A stretch of 64,000 bases of DNA from Pirellulaceae bacterium. GTDB lineage: Bacteria > Planctomycetota > Planctomycetia > Pirellulales > Pirellulaceae. The position numbers and the translations under genes are program-made. The notes under the pieces were generated by a model. That model worked only from the letters and a program-made list of their open reading frames with translations, ran no database searches and was not told the origin of the DNA. Numbering within the stretch: position 1 is the stretch's first letter; every line of letters begins with the position of its first letter. Of the stretch, positions 18,830 to 28,345 are shown in pieces. The stretch is from the NCBI GenBank assembly GCA_023382975.1, contig JAHDXO010000019.1, positions 1 through 64,000 of the forward strand. Direction: 5' to 3'.

Positions 18830-20122
18830 CTAGCCAGTTTCTTCCGTGAAGTAATCCAAGTCGAGCTTCTTGACAACATAGGTGCGGGCGGTCGCCACAC
18901 CGATGTCGTGGTCAATCATGAGTTGTGCCAACTGCCTGCCGCCAATCAGCACGATCTTGCGTTCGATGTGACGAACGTAGTCCTCCGCTTCTTTGGAGAA
19001 CGAGCCAGTGGTGAGCAGAACACCCTTTCTCGCCCGCACTCCCTCCATGCTGCCTGCAAAATTCTGCACAACGGGACGCCCCACGGTGTTCTCCCATCGT
19101 TTTGCCTGGACGCACACCACGTCTAATCCCAGCTTGTCCTCTTTGATGATGCCGTCGATGCCACCATCGCCGGTCTTCCCGATGGCCTGTCCAGCATCGG
19201 CGATCGAGCCGCCGTAGCCCATGGCCACCAGGAGATCGACCACGAGCCGCTCAAAGAACTGCGGGGAGCAACATTTCACTCGTTCCAGAAGTTCATCGGC
19301 CAAGGCCGCACGAAGCTCCTGGTACGACGACTCCAGGATCTCTTCAGGGGTACATTCCGAATCGGCTGGCCCCGGCTGCTGACCAACGCACTTCACTTCG
19401 CTTGACCAATCCGTTTCTGGTAATTGCTTGAGAAAAGCGATATCGATCTTTGCCGGTTTCTGGGCGAGAACGGACTTGCCCTGATCGGTTATTCGAGACA
19501 CTCCGCGCAGCGGACTTTCCAAAAGTCCCGCCTTCTTCAAGTACACCTTGGCCCAGGCTAATCGGTTGGTAAACACCCGAGTTTGGCCACTGGGCAGCTT
19601 GGCCCGCAACTCCTCGTCACTCAACTGGAACATTCGAGCCAACGTACCCGAAATCTCGGCGTTGGTGTGATCCTCCCCATCGTCGAGAAGCTCAAGAAGC
19701 GGCAGCATAATGCTTTGGAAATCAGGAATGCTCATGGGCGACGTCTCTCCGTTCGCAAAAAGGCGAGGTTTGGTTTCTTCCGACGCGTCTTCGAAAAGTC
19801 GCGCATTGTTTCCAGACAGCTCTCGAAGTCGCATTAGCACGGCCAGAAGGATGCGAGGCGCGCCTTTGTAGCCTTCCATGCCTTCCAGCGTCCGTACTGA
19901 CTCCATCGCATCCATGAGTTTGTAAGCAGGCCCATCGACTTGGAAAGCAACGGTCTCGATGGCGGTCAGATCCAAGGTCAATCGTGTTTGCCCCGCTTCT
20001 CGGAGCTGATACAGCACTTCCAGCGCGTCGGTCCAGTATTTGTCCTTCGACCAGTGCCAAGGCGTCTGTTCGCCTTTTTCGGAATCTTCGCTTCGCTTTG
20101 CTGCGGATGATATTGGAATCAC
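18830..20122 (-). CDS. mrr: Mrr-family type IV restriction endonuclease with N-terminal extension
   Basis: Residues 130-430 follow classical Mrr: a winged-helix N-domain (MSIPDFQSIMLPLLELLDDG through LKKAGLLESPLRGVSRIT) and a PD-(D/E)xK nuclease domain. The nuclease domain has FFERLVVDLL (E291), TGDGGIDGII (D323) and VCVQAKRW (Q339, K341), all intact. Mrr cleaves modified DNA. Residues 1-129 are extra compared with E. coli Mrr; they contain a helical segment with WHWSKDKYW. An internal ATG at 19735 with GGAGAG upstream would give a canonical-length Mrr, so two products are possible. The gene overlaps the upstream retropepsin-like gene by four bases (ATGA). Confidence 0.88.
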   Translation of the reverse strand: MIPISSAAKRSEDSEKGEQTPWHWSKDKYWTDALEVLYQLREAGQTRLTLDLTAIETVAFQVDGPAYKLMDAMESVRTLEGMEGYKGAPRILLAVLMRLRELSGNNARLFEDASEETKPRLFANGETSPMSIPDFQSIMLPLLELLDDGEDHTNAEISGTLARMFQLSDEELRAKLPSGQTRVFTNRLAWAKVYLKKAGLLESPLRGVSRITDQGKSVLAQKPAKIDIAFLKQLPETDWSSEVKCVGQQPGPADSECTPEEILESSYQELRAALADELLERVKCCSPQFFERLVVDLLVAMGYGGSIADAGQAIGKTGDGGIDGIIKEDKLGLDVVCVQAKRWENTVGRPVVQNFAGSMEGVRARKGVLLTTGSFSKEAEDYVRHIERKIVLIGGRQLAQLMIDHDIGVATARTYVVKKLDLDYFTEETG

Positions 20123-20634
20123 CTTTCCCCGGTCATGTCAGTCTCATCGGGCAGCCTGAGATAACCGTTCGTTTCCGCTCCGTGACCGTCGAGCACGAGT
20201 CGGACGTCGTTGTCGGCGAGAAAACTCATGCCTAGGATGGCAGCGTTTTCAATAGGAAGCGATAAACGCTGGCGGGCGAACTTGGCGACCATGCGATGGG
20301 GGCCCGAGCGAACTCCGGCGTCCAGATCCAGCAGGAAGACGTCGGTTGTGCCCAAGTCGCAGCGAACGCCTTGCCAAATCAGTTCCTCCGAGGCCGATCG
20401 TCCTGCCCGCGTCAAATGTGTACCCAAGGTTGTCCATTGAACTCGGCGCCCGTGCCACAGCGAGTATGGTATTACACTGAACGGCGCACCAGGATCAACA
20501 AAAGCCTGGAAACCAACGAGCAGACCATTCGGTCCTACAAACCGAACGCTAACAAAGGCACGCCATGCACGAACCGCCACGCCTTGATCCGTGACGTAGG
20601 GAATTCCGCGAAGGTCCAGTGAAATGTCAGACAT
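20119..20634 (-). CDS. retropepsin-like aspartic protease-fold protein
   Basis: This 171-residue single-lobe aspartic-protease-like protein shows FQAFVDPGAPFSVIPYSLW (residues 42-60) where active enzymes have D-T/S-G, and a second hallmark, ILGMSFLADNDVRLVLDG, near the C-terminus. The Asp (47) is kept but the next residue is Pro, so catalysis is uncertain. It sits between a small unknown gene (34 bases upstream) and mrr (4-base overlap). The overlap implies co-translation with the restriction enzyme. Clan AA proteins of this kind are common in planctomycetes and cyanobacteria; a direct link to restriction is not established. Confidence 0.75.
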   Translation of the reverse strand: MSDISLDLRGIPYVTDQGVAVRAWRAFVSVRFVGPNGLLVGFQAFVDPGAPFSVIPYSLWHGRRVQWTTLGTHLTRAGRSASEELIWQGVRCDLGTTDVFLLDLDAGVRSGPHRMVAKFARQRLSLPIENAAILGMSFLADNDVRLVLDGHGAETNGYLRLPDETDMTGER

Positions 20635-20668
20635 GGTGCAGCCCGGTGGAATGGAGGTTTCCGCTCGG

Positions 20669-20953
20669 TCAATGCGGGAGATCCAGCAGCGGATCGTCGA
20701 TGCCGCAGATTGGCAGTCGATCGGGATCGCGGCCGGTCACTCGGGCTGCTTCTTCGAGCACCGATTCCATGTCACGTCCATGGGCAACGATGCGTCGGTC
20801 GAACGGCACGACAAATTCGCCGATATGGTTGGCAAGCACTTCCGGATCGTGCTGCGCCCACCGCACATCCTCCTCCTGCTGACGTTCCTCCGCAGTCAGC
20901 GCATGGACGCCCGCTTTTCGTTCGACAATATAGGAAGATGTCACACAACTCAC
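20669..20953 (-). CDS. small DUF5678-like protein upstream of the retropepsin-like gene
   Basis: The frame encodes 94 residues. The core (WAQHDPEVLANHIGEFVVPF, then DRRIVAHGRDMESVLEEAA) resembles the short DUF5678-type proteins that often pair with retropepsin-like proteases. In these a W...Y/F...VA-x-G core precedes a helix. The GTG at 20953 has GGAAAG directly in front; a GTG three codons later is an alternative. It is the first gene of the cassette 18830-20953. The role is unknown; an accessory or antitoxin-like partner of the downstream proteins is conceivable but unproven. Confidence 0.6.
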   Translation of the reverse strand: MSCVTSSYIVERKAGVHALTAEERQQEEDVRWAQHDPEVLANHIGEFVVPFDRRIVAHGRDMESVLEEAARVTGRDPDRLPICGIDDPLLDLPH

Positions 20954-21172
20954 CTTTCCGCGACCGTGCCAGCCGCACTGGAGTCGACTATCGCCACCAG
21001 TTTCCGGGCTTGGCGTCAGACTGTGTCAGATCAAATCATCTTTGATTATCCCCCCACTGCTTAGGTGCGTCAACCGCTCGACGTACTTGGGAATCCAGGT
21101 GGCTGCATCCTTGGTGAGCGAGCGCGGAATTGCTAGACTGACTCGGGATGTCGAATCACGGAGGGGCGTTCG

Positions 21173-23254
21173 ATGACGGATTCATCACAGCGGCAGGCGA
21201 TTCTCGAAGGTCTGAACGCGCAGCAGCGCGAGGCGGTGATCCACGGCGAGGGGCCGCTGCTGATCGTCGCCGGAGCCGGAACGGGCAAGACGCGGACCTT
21301 GGTCCACCGGGTGGCGTACCAGATCAGCCGCGGCGTGCCGCCCGCGCGCATCCTGCTGCTGACGTTTACCCGGCGCGCCGCGTCCGAGATGCTGCGCCGC
21401 GTCGATACGCTGCTCCGCCAATTGCAAACCGGCAATACGGCTCGCCCCACGCTTGGGCCTGCCGGGCGGTCTGTCTGGGGAGGCACGTTCCACGCCACCG
21501 CCGCACGATTGCTGCGAGCTCACGCTCCGGCCGCCGAACTCGATCCGGACTTCAACATCCTGGATCGTAGCGACTCCGAAGATCTGCTGGACGTCGCTCG
21601 GACCGAGCTGGGCCTGACGAAGTCGAAGAAACGCTTTCCGCGCAAGGGCACCTGCCTAGCGATCTACAGCCATTGCGTCAATTCCGGACGGCCCCTGGAC
21701 GAAGTGTTGAAGAGTCACTTCCCCTGGTGCCAGGACTATGTCGATCCACTGAAGGAATTGTTCCGAGCCTACGGCCAGCGAAAGGACCAAGGGGCGATTC
21801 TGGACTACGACGATCTGCTGCTGTTCTGGCGCGGTTTGCTGGCCGATCCGCAGGTGGGAGCCGCGATCCGCGAGCGGTTCGACCAGGTGCTGGTCGACGA
21901 ATACCAGGACACCAACCGGGTTCAGGCGGAGATCCTGCGGCTGCTGCGGCCCGACGGCCAGGGTCTGACGGCCGTGGGGGACGATGCCCAGTCGATCTAT
22001 GCCTTTCGCGCCGCGACGATCCGCAACATCCTGGATTTCCCGGCCGAGTTTCCCGGCACCGAAGTGGTCAAGCTCGAGCAGAACTACCGCAGTACCCAGC
22101 CGATCCTGAACGTGACGAACGACGTCATTGCGCAAGCCCGCGAACGTTACACCAAGGACCTGTGGACGGACCGCAAGGGCGGCGAGCTGCCGGTGCTGGT
22201 GACGTGCCAGGACGAAGCGGAGCAGGCTGAGTACCTGGTCGACCGGATCCTGCAACGGCGCGAGGAAGGCATCCTGCTGACGCGGCAAGCGGTCCTGTAC
22301 CGCACGTCGCATCACAGCATTCTGCTGGAAGGCGAACTGACTCGCCGGAACATCCCGTACGTGAAATACGGTGGGCTCAAATTCGTCGAGACGGCCCATG
22401 TCAAGGATCTGATGGCCTTTCTGCGGCTGGCCGAGAACCCGCGCGACGTCGTGGCCGGCAGCCGGCTGCTGCAACTGCTGCCGGGCATCGGGCCGGCCAG
22501 GGCGCGGCAGTTGATGGACCAATTGATCGCCGCCGGCGGCCGGTGGGAAGCGTGGGCCGAGGCCGTTGTGCCCGCGGCGACTCAGCCGGTTTGGACCGGC
22601 TTTCAGCAAGTGCTCGCGCGGTTGTCGCAGCGCGGCGGGGCCGACGTGCCGGCCCAAATCCATCTGGTGCGGGAATTCTACGAACCCATACTCGAGCAGC
22701 GTTACGACAACGCCGGGCCGCGCAAACGCGATCTGGAGCAGATCGAGCAACTGGCGGCGCGGTTCCCCGACCGGCAGACGCTGCTGACCCAGATGGCCCT
22801 CGATCCGCCCGAGAGCACCGAGGACTACGCCGGCGCGCCGCTGTTGGACGAGGATTACTTGATCCTCAGCACGATCCACTCGGCCAAAGGGCTCGAATGG
22901 GACGCCGTCTACGTGATCCACGCGGCCGATGGCAACATTCCCTCGGACATGGCGACGGGCAGCGAAGAGGACATTGAAGAAGAACGGCGTCTGTTCTACG
23001 TCGCGCTGTCCCGCGCGCGCCAGCACTTGGACGTCTGCCATCCGCAGCGCTACTACCACGCGGGCCGCGGCGGTTTCAGCGACCGCCACAGCTACGCCCA
23101 ACTGACCCGGTTTCTGCCCGAGCGCATCAAGCACCAGTTCCAACAGATCAACGCACGAGCCGGCATTCCCGCCGCCGAAATCCAAGAGCCCACGCAACCC
23201 GGCCAAGCCGCCACCCGCCGCGTCCGCAGCCAGATCCAAGCGATGTGGACGTGA
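21173..23254 (+). CDS. UvrD/Rep-like superfamily 1 DNA helicase
   Basis: This is a 693-residue 3'-5' SF1A helicase. Motif Q/I: LNAQQREAVIHGEGPLLIVAGAGTGKT is split over residues 14-40. Motif Ia: LLLTFTRRAASEM. Motif II: VLVDEYQDTNRVQ. Motif III: VGDDAQSIYAFR. Motif IV: LEQNYRSTQPIL. Motif V: LSTIHSAKGLEWDAVYV. Motif VI: RRLFYVALSRAR. The length and the 2B insertion match UvrD/PcrA/Rep rather than RecB. The C-terminal tail (QPGQAATRRVRSQIQAMW) lacks a clear Tudor-like domain. It is monocistronic, convergent with the cytochrome-like gene 22 bases away. A general repair or replication-restart role is likely. Confidence 0.93.
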   Translation: MTDSSQRQAILEGLNAQQREAVIHGEGPLLIVAGAGTGKTRTLVHRVAYQISRGVPPARILLLTFTRRAASEMLRRVDTLLRQLQTGNTARPTLGPAGRSVWGGTFHATAARLLRAHAPAAELDPDFNILDRSDSEDLLDVARTELGLTKSKKRFPRKGTCLAIYSHCVNSGRPLDEVLKSHFPWCQDYVDPLKELFRAYGQRKDQGAILDYDDLLLFWRGLLADPQVGAAIRERFDQVLVDEYQDTNRVQAEILRLLRPDGQGLTAVGDDAQSIYAFRAATIRNILDFPAEFPGTEVVKLEQNYRSTQPILNVTNDVIAQARERYTKDLWTDRKGGELPVLVTCQDEAEQAEYLVDRILQRREEGILLTRQAVLYRTSHHSILLEGELTRRNIPYVKYGGLKFVETAHVKDLMAFLRLAENPRDVVAGSRLLQLLPGIGPARARQLMDQLIAAGGRWEAWAEAVVPAATQPVWTGFQQVLARLSQRGGADVPAQIHLVREFYEPILEQRYDNAGPRKRDLEQIEQLAARFPDRQTLLTQMALDPPESTEDYAGAPLLDEDYLILSTIHSAKGLEWDAVYVIHAADGNIPSDMATGSEEDIEEERRLFYVALSRARQHLDVCHPQRYYHAGRGGFSDRHSYAQLTRFLPERIKHQFQQINARAGIPAAEIQEPTQPGQAATRRVRSQIQAMWT

Positions 23255-23276
23255 TGCAGCGAGTCTCGAACGATGC

Positions 23277-26200
23277 TTACTCGCGCGCCTCGACGGTGAT
23301 GGCCATGACGATTGGGGCGGTGCGGTCGGAGCCCTTCCGTAGTTCGAGATGGCTGATCGGGTCGGCGCGACCGGGGCGGATGGCCAGATAGCGGATCTGC
23401 TGGTTGCGCAGGCGGAAGGCGAGTTGCGAACCGGGGACTTCGAAATGGCCGATGTAGTCGGCGAAATGGTGGCCGTCGCGGAGCGGGTGGTCTTCGGTCT
23501 GTCCGTCGCGGTAGTGCAGTCGCACGGTCATCGAGACCGAACCGTCGTCGCGCGGCTGCTTGGCGGACCAACCGCCGACGCCGCTCAGCAGATGGATCGC
23601 CGCGGCCGGCTGGTTGACGGTCAAGGGGACTTGCCGCGGCATGCGCGGCGGCAGTTTGCCACTGGGGCTGTACAGCATGACCGCGTTCGGCAGGCGGTCG
23701 CCCTGCGGATCGACCAGATGGAACGGCACGCCGGCGAACGTCTTGGGCGACCAATCGGCAAAGATCAACCGCTCCGTCGCGCTTGCTTCGTCGTTGAACA
23801 TGCCGCGCGTGGTGACGACCGTGGCGACTTTGCGCAGATCGAGCGGTGTAAATCTGCCGCGCGTCGTGACGTACTCCAGCAAGTTGGCGATGTCGGTCTC
23901 GCTGACCTGCTTTTCGAAACCCTCGGGCATCAGCGACTTGGGCGACGCGACCAATTCGTCGATATCCTCGCGCAGCACGACGTGTCGTTTCCCTTCGGCG
24001 TCGAACATCTCGATCGAGGTGCCGGTTTCCGAGGCCAACAGCCCGCTTAGCACCCGTCCGTCGACCGTCACGACGGAGTACACGCGGTAGTTGCCCTCGA
24101 CGCTGCGGCTGGGGTCGATGGTGTGCGTCAGCCATTCGTGTTTGGGATGCACCGTCATCCCGGTCAGGTCGGGACCAATGGCGATGCCTTCGCCTCGGAA
24201 CAGATGGCACTTGCCGCACTGATCCTTGAAGACCTTCTGACCCGCATCGACATCGCCGGCCCGCTCGGCCAGCGGCAGCAGTTGCTCCAACACCTGTTGG
24301 CGGTCCGGACTGGGCAGGCCGCCGCCGCGATCCAGCATTTGCTTCGTCCGCTGGGCGATAGAACGGTCGGGGTGTACGGCCAAGGCCTGTTTCTGGTCGA
24401 GGCTCAAGTCGGACAACTGCACAGCACCTTGTTCGATGCCGTCCAGCAGCGACCGTGTCCAGTCCGCCCGGCTCAGCAGAACGCCGATCGCGACGACCTT
24501 GACGGCCGGCGTAAAGCCGGCGAAGGCGTCGACCAATACCGGCCCGGCGGCGGACGACCGACCGCTGCCCACCGCGGCGATGATCCCGGAAGCCAGCGCG
24601 GGCGAAGTGCGAGGCGCGATTTGGGCGACGAGTTCGCCGACCACTTCCGCGTTGTCCGGTTGGAACTCGATTACCTGCCGAGCGGCATCGGCTCGGGCGG
24701 CATCGCCGCTCCCCTCGTCGGCGACGGTTGCCAGCAGCGAGCGGACGATCTCGGTCGTGTACGCGTTCAAGCTCTCGTTGCCCCACAGCGCGGCCAGCCG
24801 CACCCAGTGCCCCTTGCTGCCGCTGGGCAGTTTGTCGAGCATCGCCGCCCAATCCTCGGCCGCGATCGCTTGGGCATCCGCCGGGACGCCTTTCGGCCAA
24901 CCGGCGGCCAAGGCCTCGACGACCGCGCCGGCGATCAGCGGATCGGCGTCAAGCAGCGAGGTGATCAGGTCCGCCACCGATTCCGCCGGTCCGCCGCGGG
25001 CATAGTGCTGGCTGACTACCGCGACGGCTTCCCGCAGTTTGCCAGACGGTCGAGCCGTCGTTTCGCCGGCCACCGCCAGCAGAAAATCCCGGTCGTGGGC
25101 CGCTGCGGCCGAGACGGCCGCGTCGGGCAGCCAGCGGTCGGCGACGTTCTCGGGAACCGTCAGGAATTCGGCCACAGCGCGGCCGGCTCGCGCGGATGGC
25201 GGCATTTCGGACAGCGCCAGCAGAGCCGCCAGCCGAACTTGGGCGTCGGCGTCGGCCAGCAGTTGACGGTCCAGGATCGTTGCCGACGTCCGTTCGCTGC
25301 GAGGCAAGACGGCGATGGCGTTGCGGCGCACGCCCGCCGAGGGATGGTCCAGCGCCTCGGCCGCTGCTTCGTAAGCCATCGCGTTGGCGGCTCCCTCGTC
25401 CAGCGCGCCCAGTCCGTGCAGCGTCCACAAGGCGTGGATCGCCCCGACGTTCAAACCGATCCGATCGACCCCTCGGTCCTGAACCAGTTCCACCAAGGCG
25501 GGCACGACATCCCGCTGGCCGCGTTCCACCAGCAGCCGCTGGGCGTGTTTGCGCCACAGCATCGTCGGATGCCGCAATGCCGCCACCAGCTCTTGAGGCG
25601 AGGCATCGGCCAGCGAAAACGGCTGGTCGGTTGACTCGGCCGCCGCCGCATGTACCACGCGGTAGATGCGGCCGTGCCGCTTGTCGCGCAACCGCGTCTC
25701 GTAGGCGTTGCCCTTGCCCGTCTTGAATCCGGCGGGTGTCGGATTGTGTTGGACGATGTAGTTGTACCAATCCAGCACCCACACGTTTCCGTCCGGGCCG
25801 ACTTCGGCCATGATCGGCGCGGTCCATTCGTCGTCGCTAGCCATCAGGTTCACGGGGCTGGTCGAGCGGAAATCGGCGCCCTGGGGCTTCAGCAGGAACG
25901 TACCGACCAGCTTGCCGGTCGGGCCGCAGACGAACGCGGTGCGGTTCCAGTACTGGGCCGGATACCGGCGCGCGGTGTACAGCGCGTGCCCGGCGCCGGA
26001 CGTGTAACCGCCGTGGTGATCTACCTGCCGGATGCGGTCGGTGATCGGCCGGAACAGATGCGTATCGGCGATCGTGCCCAATTGCTCGGCGCTCCAGCCT
26101 CGAACCCGCTCGTAGTACCGGTTCGGGATCGGCAGATAAACGCTGGGATTGCGGTTGGCCGTGCTGCCGAAGATCAGCCCCTCTTCGCTGATCCCCAGTC

Positions 26201-27056
26201 CCCAGGTGTTGTTGTTCGTCGAACGGAGGAACTCCAGTTGGCTGCCGTCCGGGCGGAAGCGGAAGAATCCCATGCGGAAGGGGTTGGGGTGCGGTCGGCC
26301 AGCGACCACCGGCTGGGACGGATTGTAGCCCTGCATGGCCCAGATCCAGTTGTCCAGGCCATACTGGAAATTGCTCACACCGCCGTGCGTGTCGCCCATG
26401 CTCCAGCCGCTGATCAGCACGTGCCGCTGGTCCGCCCGGTCATCCCCGTTGGTGTCTTTCAGATACAGCGTTTCCGTGCCGTTCTGGACGATCGCGCCGC
26501 CGCGGTAGAAGGCGATCGACGTGGGGATGCTCAGCCCGTCCGCGAAGACCGTGAATCGGTCGGCTCGTCCGTCCCCGTCGGTGTCTTCGCAAATCTTGAT
26601 GCAGTCGGCGCCGCGGTTGTCCGGCTGCAATCGGTTCGGGTAATCCTGCGTTTCGCCGACCCACAGCCGCCCGCGCTCGTCCCACGCCATGCATACCGGC
26701 TTGACGATCTCCGGCTCGGCGGCGAACAGTTCGACCGAAAAGCCGACCGGTGTCACGATATGCTTGAGCGATTCTTCCGGGGCCAGGGGCAGTTGCATCG
26801 GCCAGACTCGTCCATCGCTGTCCCGCGCGCCGCCGGGCGGGTAGAACGGCACCTCGGGTTCGTCGACGTATTGGAAGGGCAACACGTCGGTTCGCTGCGG
26901 AGTCATCGCCGGCACAACGAATTCCTCAGAACCGACGGGCGATCCGCCGTCGGCAGGCTCGCCCCGGACAAGCAGCGTTGGCACGATCGCGAAGCCTGCG
27001 GCAAACAGCAGTGCGGCGAAAAGAGACCGCCGGATGGGCAGTGAACTAAGTTGCAT
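23277..27056 (-). CDS. PVC-type membrane-bound dehydrogenase/HEAT-repeat protein with CxxCH haem site
   Basis: This is a very large exported protein (about 1259 residues) of a type expanded in Planctomycetes and Verrucomicrobia. After a signal peptide (LFAALLFAAGFAIVPTLLVRG) comes a beta-propeller-like dehydrogenase domain (PVGFSVELFAAEPEI, GRLWVGETQDYPN, DTDGDGRADRFTVF, DGNVWVLDWYNYIVQHNP). HEAT-like helical repeats follow from about 480 to 900. A cytochrome c domain has DQCGKCHLFRGEG (CxxCH near 948) and GPDLTGM. About 170 residues extend past this domain and look like a beta-rich binding module. It probably oxidises or binds a carbohydrate in the periplasm. The start at 27056 leaves a clean signal peptide; 27071 is an alternative. 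Confidence 0.9.
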   Translation of the reverse strand: MQLSSLPIRRSLFAALLFAAGFAIVPTLLVRGEPADGGSPVGSEEFVVPAMTPQRTDVLPFQYVDEPEVPFYPPGGARDSDGRVWPMQLPLAPEESLKHIVTPVGFSVELFAAEPEIVKPVCMAWDERGRLWVGETQDYPNRLQPDNRGADCIKICEDTDGDGRADRFTVFADGLSIPTSIAFYRGGAIVQNGTETLYLKDTNGDDRADQRHVLISGWSMGDTHGGVSNFQYGLDNWIWAMQGYNPSQPVVAGRPHPNPFRMGFFRFRPDGSQLEFLRSTNNNTWGLGISEEGLIFGSTANRNPSVYLPIPNRYYERVRGWSAEQLGTIADTHLFRPITDRIRQVDHHGGYTSGAGHALYTARRYPAQYWNRTAFVCGPTGKLVGTFLLKPQGADFRSTSPVNLMASDDEWTAPIMAEVGPDGNVWVLDWYNYIVQHNPTPAGFKTGKGNAYETRLRDKRHGRIYRVVHAAAAESTDQPFSLADASPQELVAALRHPTMLWRKHAQRLLVERGQRDVVPALVELVQDRGVDRIGLNVGAIHALWTLHGLGALDEGAANAMAYEAAAEALDHPSAGVRRNAIAVLPRSERTSATILDRQLLADADAQVRLAALLALSEMPPSARAGRAVAEFLTVPENVADRWLPDAAVSAAAAHDRDFLLAVAGETTARPSGKLREAVAVVSQHYARGGPAESVADLITSLLDADPLIAGAVVEALAAGWPKGVPADAQAIAAEDWAAMLDKLPSGSKGHWVRLAALWGNESLNAYTTEIVRSLLATVADEGSGDAARADAARQVIEFQPDNAEVVGELVAQIAPRTSPALASGIIAAVGSGRSSAAGPVLVDAFAGFTPAVKVVAIGVLLSRADWTRSLLDGIEQGAVQLSDLSLDQKQALAVHPDRSIAQRTKQMLDRGGGLPSPDRQQVLEQLLPLAERAGDVDAGQKVFKDQCGKCHLFRGEGIAIGPDLTGMTVHPKHEWLTHTIDPSRSVEGNYRVYSVVTVDGRVLSGLLASETGTSIEMFDAEGKRHVVLREDIDELVASPKSLMPEGFEKQVSETDIANLLEYVTTRGRFTPLDLRKVATVVTTRGMFNDEASATERLIFADWSPKTFAGVPFHLVDPQGDRLPNAVMLYSPSGKLPPRMPRQVPLTVNQPAAAIHLLSGVGGWSAKQPRDDGSVSMTVRLHYRDGQTEDHPLRDGHHFADYIGHFEVPGSQLAFRLRNQQIRYLAIRPGRADPISHLELRKGSDRTAPIVMAITVEARE

Positions 27057-27142
27057 CGTCCTGCGCTCCATGATTCTTCAATCCAGGTCTGTCGGTATCC
27101 TGTCTCTGGTGCCGATCGGCTTTCGGGATGCGACGACGGGGT

Positions 27143-28345
27143 TCAGTTGGCGATCGCGTCGACGGCCAGTTGCTGAAACTGGCCGCGCAGGTCGGCGCCG
27201 TCGCTGTTGCCGAAGCCGGTGCGCTGGACCATCAAAACGAAGATCATCCGCCGCTGGGGATCGACCCAGCCCTGCGTGCCGAACGCGCCCCCGTGCCCGA
27301 ACGTGCCGGGCGAGAGCATGGCCGTGACGCCTTGCGGTTGGCGGACGACGCACCAGCCCAGGCCCCAGCAGTTGCCGTCGGTGAACCCGGTGGTCAAGTC
27401 GCCGGTTTGGTTGCGAGTCATCTCGCGCACCGATTCCGCCGAGACGATCCGTTTGTCGCCGCAGCGTCCGCCGTCCAGGACCATCTGGTAGAAGCGGGCC
27501 ATGTCGGTTACCGTCGAGAACAAGCCGCCCGACGGATTCGGCGTGCGGTCGGCGCCCAGATCGCTCAGCCAATGCGTGGTGGCTTCGACCGAACCGGGCT
27601 GCACGCCCGGTTTGTACAGCTTGGCGAGCCGCCGCTGCTGTGCCTCGTCGGGAAAGAATGTCGTGTCCTTCATTCCCAGCGGTTGGAAGATCCGTTGTTC
27701 CAGGAACTTCTCGAACGGTTGGCCCGCGACAACCTCGACCACTCGGCCGCAGACCGTCAGGCCCGGGCTGTAGCTCCATTTCGCTCCCGGCTGAAACAGC
27801 AGCGGACGGCGCGCAATCGCGGCAGCGGTTGCGGCGAGCGAGCCTTCGTTTTGTTGGCTGCCGCCGAGCCCCGCGGTATGTGTCATCAGATCGCGCAGCG
27901 TGATCGGCCGCTGCGGCGGCTGATCCTGGAATTTCACTTCGCCGAATTCCGGCAGGTACTTGGCGACCGGATCGTCCAGGGCCAGTTTGCCCTCGTCCCG
28001 CAGGATCATCACCGCTGTCGCGGTAATCGGCTTGGTCATCGAGGCGATCGCGAACATCGTGTCCGGCTGCATCGCCCGGTTCGTTTCCACATCGGCCATC
28101 CCGACCGCGTTCCGATACACGATCTTCCCGTCGCGAGCCACCAGATTCACCACGCCCGAGGCTTGGCCTTCGGCGACAAACGCTCCCATCCGCTCGGCGA
28201 TCTTCGCCAGCCGAACGTCGTCCATGCCGGCGGCCGCCGGAGCGACCTGCGGCAGGCCAGAACCCTCCACTGCGAATAAACGAACCGCGGTCAGCAGAAC
28301 CAGCAGCATCGTCGACGAAACACATGACCGGAATCTGATCTTCAT
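27143..28345 (-). CDS. exported beta-lactamase-fold serine hydrolase
   Basis: This protein of about 400 residues has a signal peptide (MKIRFRSCVSSTMLLVLLTAVRLFA) and the class C/esterase fold. The nucleophile motif is ASMTK (S102, K105), the Tyr motif is YSP (Y191) and the late HGG-like motif is GHGGAFG. These exported enzymes hydrolyse esters, D-amino-acid peptides or unknown substrates rather than antibiotics. The start at 28345 follows GGAGGAAATTCCCC; the open frame continues upstream to 28684 but without coding character. It follows the cytochrome-like gene orientation with 86 bases between. Confidence 0.9.
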   Translation of the reverse strand: MKIRFRSCVSSTMLLVLLTAVRLFAVEGSGLPQVAPAAAGMDDVRLAKIAERMGAFVAEGQASGVVNLVARDGKIVYRNAVGMADVETNRAMQPDTMFAIASMTKPITATAVMILRDEGKLALDDPVAKYLPEFGEVKFQDQPPQRPITLRDLMTHTAGLGGSQQNEGSLAATAAAIARRPLLFQPGAKWSYSPGLTVCGRVVEVVAGQPFEKFLEQRIFQPLGMKDTTFFPDEAQQRRLAKLYKPGVQPGSVEATTHWLSDLGADRTPNPSGGLFSTVTDMARFYQMVLDGGRCGDKRIVSAESVREMTRNQTGDLTTGFTDGNCWGLGWCVVRQPQGVTAMLSPGTFGHGGAFGTQGWVDPQRRMIFVLMVQRTGFGNSDGADLRGQFQQLAVDAIAN

